29,186 nucleotides of DNA, taken from Prevotellaceae bacterium UBA6858. GTDB taxonomy: Bacteria; Bacteroidota; Bacteroidia; Bacteroidales; Bacteroidaceae. Location of the stretch: positions 1 through 29,186 of the forward strand of contig DKDC01000021.1 in the NCBI GenBank assembly GCA_002451695.1. Reading direction: 5' to 3'. Made by a program: the position numbers and the translations under genes. Shown piece after piece: positions 23,926 to 29,186 of the stretch; positions within the stretch are counted from its first letter, which is position 1; each line of letters opens with the position of its first letter. The notes beneath the pieces are model-generated. The model saw only the letters and a program-made list of their open reading frames with translations. It ran no database searches and had not been told where the DNA came from.

Positions 23926-25536
23926 ATGAACAAAAATAAAAAATCTTCCAAGCATATAAAAAGCCAGAGCGCAGCCGCTCCAAAGGCTGTTGACGTTAAG
24001 AAGAAACACTGGTGGCTTTGGAAAATCCCCTTTTACCCATTGCTGTTTTTATTGTTGTGGATATTCTGTTCCGGGGTTTACGGCAGTGTGTTTTATATGT
24101 CCCAGCAGACAAGCTATTTTGCGTGGGACGCGACCTTGATGAACTTTCTGCTGTCGCAGGATTGGGGATGGCTTTACGCGGTGGGGCGTTTCCTGTTGTT
24201 AGGCTATCATTACCCTATTTTTGGCGGTGCAATCCTTGCCTTGATGCTTACGCTATGCTCGTGGTTGCTTGACTGCATAATCGGTCTTGCGGCAAAGTGG
24301 CGTTTTGTGGTGGTTTTGCCCCCATTTGCATTCCTTGCTTATTTTGTGGCTCTCAACTATAGTGTGAATTATCACCGCGAGACCTCGCTGCTTATGGCTA
24401 TACCTTTTGCGGCTGTGGTTGTGTTGGGAATAATAGCGGTGGTGAAACGCATAGTCTCGTGCAAGGGAATGGAATGCCCTTGGAAAATTCCTCCGGGTTA
24501 CCAACGCGAGTTGCTTGTCAGCAATATTGGCGCGGTGGTGGTGTTTGCCGCCATTACGGTGTTTTGCGTGTTTTTGCGGGATGACTTGGTGCGCACTTGC
24601 AGAATGATGCGTATGCTCGAAAATTCCGACTGGGAGGGCATGATAGACGAGGCTCTCGGCGCGCGCCGCCCGTCGCGCAGTGTGGCGGCGTATTACGCGA
24701 TAGCCCTTGCCGAGACGGGACAGTTGGAAAGCCGCGCTTTTGAGATTCCATACAATTTTCCGAGGGGCAAGGTCGTGGAAATGGACGGGCAATTGAGCGA
24801 TGGCATAACGATATACACGCTTGACGCAGATTTTTATGCCGGTCTGCCCAATGTGTCGTATCATAACAGCATGGAGACCATCGTGAAAAACGGACCGCAG
24901 TTATTTCTTCTGAAGCGGATGGCACGTGCCGCCGCCATTAATGGAGAAAAGAGGCTTTGTTGGAAGTATCTTGCCATAATAGACCGAAATCCGTTTGAAC
25001 ACAAATTCGTGGAGCGGTACAAACAATATATTTCAAGCACAAAGGCTATGCTTGCAGAGCCGGAGTTTGCGCACGTGTCCAATAAAATGCCGGTGTATGA
25101 TGATTTTGAGCAAAGTTACCGTTCCCCGATGTTCCTTGGCTACAACGTGGCTTTGCGTGAGGGGAATACCGAAGAGGCTCTTAACGCATCGGCAATGGCT
25201 ACGCTTTATTCCAAGGACCTTGACGGCTTTTTGATGAGGGCGCGCCTGTTTGGCAATGCCAATTTGCCGGAATATTACAAACAGGCAGTGATGCTAAAAT
25301 CGTTAAAGGACAAACAAATATTGAGATACTTCCCCACGATAAACTCCGAAATGGAAATGGCAAGGCTGCGCAGTTTTGTGAAAGTGGCAAAGCCTTATCT
25401 GCGCAAAAAGGAGGAGGGCCGAAAAATACTCGGAAAAGACTGGGGGAATTACTATCCGTATTATATGTATTTTGAGAACATACCGACTGAAGAGCAAGTA
25501 AAGGAACATGAGCAGGAGAAAGGAGGCGTGAACTGA
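23926..25536 (+). CDS. Polytopic inner-membrane protein of unknown function
   Basis: From ATG 23926 (MNKNKKSSKHIKSQS) the product has 536 residues. A basic N-terminal tail is followed by about five membrane segments in the first ~220 residues (FYPLLFLLLWIFCSG, FGGAILALMLTLCSWLL, FVVVLPPFAFLAYFVAL, LMAIPFAAVVVLGIIAVV, NIGAVVVFAAITVFCVF). A C-terminal soluble region of ~290 residues is mainly helical and TPR-like (RSVAAYYAIALAETGQ, GYNVALREGNTEEALNASAM). This architecture occurs in uncharacterised Bacteroidetes proteins, perhaps the DUF6057 group (not verified). Its last bases, with an AGGAGG-like sequence at 25521-25526, overlap the start of the next gene by 1 bp. Confidence 0.75.
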   Translation: MNKNKKSSKHIKSQSAAAPKAVDVKKKHWWLWKIPFYPLLFLLLWIFCSGVYGSVFYMSQQTSYFAWDATLMNFLLSQDWGWLYAVGRFLLLGYHYPIFGGAILALMLTLCSWLLDCIIGLAAKWRFVVVLPPFAFLAYFVALNYSVNYHRETSLLMAIPFAAVVVLGIIAVVKRIVSCKGMECPWKIPPGYQRELLVSNIGAVVVFAAITVFCVFLRDDLVRTCRMMRMLENSDWEGMIDEALGARRPSRSVAAYYAIALAETGQLESRAFEIPYNFPRGKVVEMDGQLSDGITIYTLDADFYAGLPNVSYHNSMETIVKNGPQLFLLKRMARAAAINGEKRLCWKYLAIIDRNPFEHKFVERYKQYISSTKAMLAEPEFAHVSNKMPVYDDFEQSYRSPMFLGYNVALREGNTEEALNASAMATLYSKDLDGFLMRARLFGNANLPEYYKQAVMLKSLKDKQILRYFPTINSEMEMARLRSFVKVAKPYLRKKEEGRKILGKDWGNYYPYYMYFENIPTEEQVKEHEQEKGGVN

Positions 25537-27059
25537 TGAAGCGTACAATGTATATAGTGCTGCTGGCGGTGCTGGCATCGTGCGGCGCAAAGAATATGCC
25601 TGTTGAATATACTGATGCGGGCAGGACGGCAAAAATATATCCCGATTACAAGGACGTTGTTGTGCCGCCAAACATTGCTCCCTTGAACTTCATTGTTCAT
25701 GAAAACGCAGACAGTTACGCCTTAAGGCTTTCTGTAGGAAACAGGGAAATCAATGTTTTTGCAGACAAGTACGGAAAAATAGACATTCCCGAAAAAGAAT
25801 GGCATGAGATGCTTGGCGAAGCGAAAGAAAAGGACATATCCGTGGAAATTTACGGCAAGACAGACAAAGGGTGGGAGCGTTATAAGGATTTCTGCATAGC
25901 AGTGGCGGCGGAGTCAATAGACAAATACATAAGCTACCGTCTGATAGAGCCGGGCTATGAGGTTTACAGGCAGCTTGGGCTTTACCAGCGCAATGTATCC
26001 GATTTTAGCGTAAGGACAATTTATGAAAACAACCGCTCGTTTGACACCGGCAACAACCATTGCGTAAACTGCCACAACTATCAGAATTATTCGGCGAAAA
26101 ATATGCTTTTCCACATTCGCGGGAAGCACGGCGGCACAATGGTGGTGCGCAACGGCAAGCCGGAGAAAATGGACATGAGCAGCGACTCCACGCTGGCGGC
26201 TGCCGTATATCCCGCGTGGCATCCCGCCAAACCGTGGGTGGTTTTTTCCTCAAACAAGACAGGGCAGACGTTCCACATTCGCGACAAGCAGAAAATAGAG
26301 GTTGTGGATTGGGCGTCGGACTTGGTGTTTTATGACACGGAACGCAGGACAATAAGCAATGTGCTCAAGACGAATGATGCCTTGGAGACTTTTCCTTGCT
26401 GGAACTCCGATGGCACAAAGCTTTATTATTGCGTGGCCCAAGTGCCGGCATTCAATGAAATTCATCCCTCGCAGCAGGAACGCAACATCGCCGGGCGTTA
26501 CCGCGATTTGCGCTATAATATAATGAGTGTGGCATTCGATGCAAAGACCAGAACTTTCGGAAAGCCGGCGTTGGAAGTGGATTGTGCGTCAATGGGAAAA
26601 AGCGCGAGCGTGCCGCGTGTCAGTCCCGACGGACGGTATCTGCTCTTCACGCTTGGCGACTACGGACAGTTTCATATATGGCACCGCTCCGCAGACCTTT
26701 ACATAAAGAACTTGCAGACAGGCGAAGTGCGTCCCCTTTCCACAGCCAACAGCAACGATGCCGAAAGCTATCACACTTGGAGTTCAAACGGACGTTGGAT
26801 ATTGTTCGCTTCGCGCAGGGATGACGGTTCTTACACGCGGCTTTACATTTCGTATTTCGACAGGAAGGGGCGTGAGCACAAGCCCTTCCTGCTCCCGCAG
26901 CGCGACCCCGAACAAAACATTCTGCTTATGAAGAGCTACAATGTGCCGGAAATGACGAAAGATGCGGTGGAAGTGCCGGCGGAACGTTTCAAGAGCGTGA
27001 TTTACGAAACAAAGGGTTCGGCAGTGAAATATGAACAGCTTGGAAAAAACAAAGATTAA
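25536..27059 (+). CDS. TolB-like beta-propeller lipoprotein with CxxCH haem-type motif
   Basis: The 507-residue product has a lipoprotein signal (MYIVLLAVLASC, Cys16). An N-terminal beta domain (~25-130) is followed by CVNCH at residues 176-180, the CxxCH signature of covalently bound c-type haem. From ~205 on there are PD40/TolB-like propeller blades (AAVYPAWHPAKPWVVFSSNK, ETFPCWNSDGTKLYYC, SVPRVSPDGRYLLFTLGDYG, SYHTWSSNGRWILFASRR). Such proteins occur across Bacteroidetes; the role is unknown, possibly electron transfer or sensing at the envelope. It starts 1 bp inside the previous stop, behind AGGAGG, and M64 follows after 8 bp. Only one CxxCH is present, and the axial ligand cannot be assigned. 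Confidence 0.8.
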   Translation: MKRTMYIVLLAVLASCGAKNMPVEYTDAGRTAKIYPDYKDVVVPPNIAPLNFIVHENADSYALRLSVGNREINVFADKYGKIDIPEKEWHEMLGEAKEKDISVEIYGKTDKGWERYKDFCIAVAAESIDKYISYRLIEPGYEVYRQLGLYQRNVSDFSVRTIYENNRSFDTGNNHCVNCHNYQNYSAKNMLFHIRGKHGGTMVVRNGKPEKMDMSSDSTLAAAVYPAWHPAKPWVVFSSNKTGQTFHIRDKQKIEVVDWASDLVFYDTERRTISNVLKTNDALETFPCWNSDGTKLYYCVAQVPAFNEIHPSQQERNIAGRYRDLRYNIMSVAFDAKTRTFGKPALEVDCASMGKSASVPRVSPDGRYLLFTLGDYGQFHIWHRSADLYIKNLQTGEVRPLSTANSNDAESYHTWSSNGRWILFASRRDDGSYTRLYISYFDRKGREHKPFLLPQRDPEQNILLMKSYNVPEMTKDAVEVPAERFKSVIYETKGSAVKYEQLGKNKD

Positions 27060-27067
27060 GGAGTAAT

Positions 27068-28360
27068 ATGTCAATAATGAGAAATCTGCTTGTTGCGCTT
27101 GCACTAATTTCTTCGCCGCTTGCGGCAAACAATAATGTTGACTTTGGCGAATGGTTTGAAAACAAGACATTGCGCACCGATTATATATTTGCGGGCGACA
27201 GCGCCGTACAGGAAATCTCGCTCGACGAGCTGCTTTGCCTGCCGGCATGGGCGGGGCGCAGGCACAATCTTGACAGTCTTTGCGTGGCAGGGAACGGACA
27301 GATTGTGATGCGGGACTCGGCAACCCGGAAAGTCATATACCGCACATCGTTTTCCTCCCTGTTTCAGGAGTGGCAGTCAACCGAGGAGGCCACATGTCTG
27401 AGACGCTCTTTCGAGAATGTGTTCCTGTTGCCCATGCCAAGGCATACGGCGGAAATAACTCTGACACTTTTCGACGTACACCGAAAACCGCTTGCAAAAT
27501 TAGTACATACGGTCAATCCCCAAGACATCCTTATAAGGAGTGTCGGCAAGACGGGCGAGCCTGAAAGCAAATACATTTGGCAGGGCGGCTCGCCGGACAC
27601 CTGCATAGACATCGCCATTGTTGCCGAGGGCTATACAGCTTCCGAAAAGAAAAGATTTTACGCAAAGGCAGAGGAAACCGCGCAGTCGCTTTTTGACAGC
27701 GAACCTTTCAAAAGCTACAAAAACCGCATGAACATTGTTGCGGTGGCCGCCCCGTCGCAAGACAGCGGTGTGAGCATTCCCGGCAAAAGGGAGTGGAAAA
27801 GCACGGCGTTGGATTCTCATTTCGACACATTTTATTCAGACCGCTATCTGACCACGCTGCATCTGAAAAGGCTTCACGACATATTGGCTGCCGTGCCATA
27901 CGAGCATATCATAATACTTGCAAATACCGGCAATTACGGCGGTGGCGGGATTTTGAACTCATACACGCTGACGGCGGCAGACCACAAGCTGTTCAAGCCC
28001 GTGGTGGTTCATGAGTTCGGACACAGCTTTGGGGGACTGGCTGACGAATACTATTACGATGACCAGTATTCCACGGTGTACCCTTCGGACACAGAGCCTT
28101 GGGAGCAGAACCTTACCACCCTTGTGGACTTTGACAGCAAGTGGCGCGATATGTTGCCCCAAGCGACCAAGATTCCCACTGCTCCGTCGAAAAAGGAAAA
28201 GGACAAATATTCGCGGATTGGGGTTTACGAGGGCGGAGGCTACCAAAGCAAGGGAGTGTATCGCGCTTTTCAGGATTGCCGCATGAAGACGAATGAAGCC
28301 CCTGCGTTTTGCGGAGTATGCCAAAGGGCCTTGCGCAGAATGATAGAGTTTTATATGTAA
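27068..28360 (+). CDS. Secreted zinc metallopeptidase, M64 family (IgA peptidase-like)
   Basis: The 430-residue product has a signal peptide (MRNLLVALALISSPLAA). An N-terminal beta-sandwich (~25-160) precedes the catalytic domain, which shows IAIVAEGYTASEKKRFYAKA, then HEFGHSFGG with His315, Glu316 and His319 and a downstream ADEY with Asp326 as probable third ligand. This is the M64 signature, named for a clostridial IgA protease; most Bacteroidetes members have unknown substrates. A Cys pair near the end (FCGVCQRALRRMIEFY) could bind metal or form a disulphide. AAGGAG at 27058-27063 lies before ATG 27068; ATG 27077 is an alternative. It ends the three-gene operon. Confidence 0.93.
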   Translation: MSIMRNLLVALALISSPLAANNNVDFGEWFENKTLRTDYIFAGDSAVQEISLDELLCLPAWAGRRHNLDSLCVAGNGQIVMRDSATRKVIYRTSFSSLFQEWQSTEEATCLRRSFENVFLLPMPRHTAEITLTLFDVHRKPLAKLVHTVNPQDILIRSVGKTGEPESKYIWQGGSPDTCIDIAIVAEGYTASEKKRFYAKAEETAQSLFDSEPFKSYKNRMNIVAVAAPSQDSGVSIPGKREWKSTALDSHFDTFYSDRYLTTLHLKRLHDILAAVPYEHIIILANTGNYGGGGILNSYTLTAADHKLFKPVVVHEFGHSFGGLADEYYYDDQYSTVYPSDTEPWEQNLTTLVDFDSKWRDMLPQATKIPTAPSKKEKDKYSRIGVYEGGGYQSKGVYRAFQDCRMKTNEAPAFCGVCQRALRRMIEFYM

Positions 28361-28370
28361 CAAAGTGTTG

Positions 28371-28403
28371 TTTTATATTGGAATTTGATTTTCTTCAATT
28401 TTG
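28371..28403 (+). promoter_or_regulatory. Weak candidate promoter before the 28452 hairpin
   Basis: TTTT (28371-28374) and CAATTTTG (28396-28403, one mismatch to TAnnTTTG) are 21 bp apart. It would give a short leader across the 21-codon ORF 28425-28490 and the hairpin before the lipoprotein gene. Confidence 0.3.
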
Positions 28404-28451
28404 CGATAGAAGAAAAGAGATTTGTATGAAACCTTGTTATAGACACCTCAA

Positions 28452-28487
28452 ATTGGGCGGTTTCACAATTGGTGAATACCGCCCAAT
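28452..28487. repeat. Long imperfect inverted repeat downstream of the M64 gene
   Basis: ATTGGGCGGT (28452-28461) pairs with ACCGCCCAAT (28478-28487), and the stem extends inward (TTCAC with GTGAA) with one bulged base around a 5-nt loop. No T-run follows on either strand, so it is not a standard terminator; it may end the operon with help of other factors or be a regulatory structure. A 21-codon frame (28425-28490, MKPCYRHLKLGGFTIGEYRP...) spans it. Confidence 0.6.
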
Positions 28488-28559
28488 ATAAAAGATGTCT
28501 TAACAAACAAGTTTAACAAGAATGGTCAAGATTTGGCTATTCACAATAGATTTTTGAGA

Positions 28560-29000
28560 ATGAAATATATAATAGAAATTTTCATGTGTTTATTTTTGAT
28601 TTGTTCATGTGACAATCATGATGTAGAATTCAATGAAAAGGAACAGACTTTTTATATTTACAATATGTTGCATTTTTCTATTGAGCCATTAGAAAGCTTT
28701 AGCAAATCTTATTCATATGACTTCTTTTGGCGGACAAAGGGAACATGTAGAGAGGTGGATACTATTTGTTTAAAAAAAAGAATATCAAAGAAATTTGAAG
28801 CGATAGAATCATCTTCTTATAAGCAAGAATTTCGGTATAATCCTTCCTATATAAGGCTATTACCAAACACTCAATATGTAATAAGACATGACGGGATGGG
28901 AGCTAAAGTAAATATAATAAAGTATTTTTATACAGATTCTTCTGGAAATTTACATTATAAGTGTGATGAAAAGTCTAGTAGGAAATTACAAGAACCTTAA
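28560..29000 (+). CDS. AT-rich orphan lipoprotein
   Basis: From ATG 28560 (MKYIIEIFMCLFLICSC) the 146-residue product has a lipoprotein signal with Cys17. The mature part is polar with YIYNMLHFSIEP, SYSYDFFWRTKGTC and SYIRLLPNTQYVIRH, possibly strand-rich. No family recognised. The coding region is clearly more AT-rich than the housekeeping genes and resembles the Rhs toxin and immunity genes at the other end of the window, suggesting recent acquisition. The frame also opens at TTG 28533, but the signal peptide fits the ATG. Confidence 0.65.
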   Translation: MKYIIEIFMCLFLICSCDNHDVEFNEKEQTFYIYNMLHFSIEPLESFSKSYSYDFFWRTKGTCREVDTICLKKRISKKFEAIESSSYKQEFRYNPSYIRLLPNTQYVIRHDGMGAKVNIIKYFYTDSSGNLHYKCDEKSSRKLQEP

Positions 29001-29039
29001 TTACAAAGATTTTTGCTATAAAAGAATATATAATTAGTT

Positions 29040-29121
29040 AGGAGAAAATATCAATAAAATCCGTGAGTGATACGGAATAACCCGCCATGAAAGAAAGGGG
29101 AAATTGCAGATATTTTCTCCT
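29040..29121. repeat. 82-bp element bounded by 13-bp perfect inverted repeats
   Basis: AGGAGAAAATATC (29040-29052) is repeated exactly in inverse as GATATTTTCTCCT (29109-29121). The interior contains a second small hairpin (CCGT/ACGG at 29061-29075). It could be a miniature inverted-repeat element or a structured RNA; no target-site duplication is certain. Confidence 0.6.
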
Positions 29122-29133
29122 GTAGTAATAGGT

Positions 29134-29186
29134 GTGTAAATAATATTTGACATAGGAAAAACTACGTCCTATGTAGAAAAAATTAT
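29134..29186 (+). repeat. 21-bp tandem palindromic repeat array, copy 5 (cut by window end)
   Basis: One full unit (29155-29175, GGAAAAACTACGTCCTATGTA), a decayed preceding unit ending GACATA, and the first 11 bp of the next unit are visible. Same family and orientation as copies 1 and 4. Confidence 0.75.

Overview
The window is a chromosomal segment of a member of the Bacteroidota, order Bacteroidales, possibly Prevotellaceae-like; the genus cannot be fixed from the sequence alone. The evidence is the gene content (a DUF4835/PorD-type type IX secretion protein in a dnaN-to-recN operon, BACON-like and lipocalin-like lipoproteins, peptidase M64, a Bacteroidetes-type LptD) and repeated matches to the Bacteroidetes promoter form TTTG-N19-21-TAnnTTTG (for example TAACTTTG before dnaN and TTTG-N20-TAATTTTG before rplU). 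No tRNA, rRNA, CRISPR array or insertion sequence was recognised.

Region 1 (1-5534) is an accessory polymorphic-toxin island. It holds three copies of the GC-rich end of an Rhs core, each joined to a different AT-rich C-terminal domain. Copy A (1-975, cut by the window edge) ends in a JAB/JAMM-like domain. Copy B (3356-4417) ends in a domain with an HExxH zinc-protease motif. Copy C (5039-5534) is broken by a one-base frameshift in a T7 run, an internal 21-bp deletion and a missing 3' end. Between them lie five candidate immunity genes, two of them NTF2-fold-like paralogues. All five carry export signals, so the toxins probably act in the periplasm.

Region 2 (5842-13340) is a tightly packed housekeeping operon: dnaN, a DnaQ-like exonuclease, coaBC, a porD-like gene, recN, and a TPR protein fused to a trypsin-like domain that appears to have lost its catalytic serine. 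Neighbouring genes overlap or lie a few bases apart.

Region 3 (13527-18819) holds a PfkB sugar kinase and rplU-rpmA on the minus strand, then htpG (+), a lipocalin-like lipoprotein (-) and an HD-domain hydrolase (+), with good terminators after rpmA and htpG. Region 4 (19118-23610) is lptD, a LamG-like protein and a BACON-like lipoprotein. Region 5 (23878-28360) is a three-gene unit: a polytopic membrane protein, a beta-propeller lipoprotein with a CxxCH haem-type motif, and a secreted M64 metallopeptidase. The last 800 bp are AT-rich and carry an orphan lipoprotein and two unexplained inverted repeats.

The most striking unexplained signal is an intergenic repeat family found five times (5520-5635, 13427-13526, 18901-19014, 23665-23785, 29134-29186). 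Each copy is a tandem array with an exact 21-bp period, alternating an A-tract with a degenerate palindrome (TAYRTCNGAYRTA), and at least three copies share a conserved trailer. All lie at 3' ends of transcription units, in both orientations. Adjacent units can pair into hairpins followed by T-runs, so they may work as terminators, while the two-helical-turn spacing of the A-tracts predicts curved DNA. The first array supplies the stop codon of the truncated toxin C.
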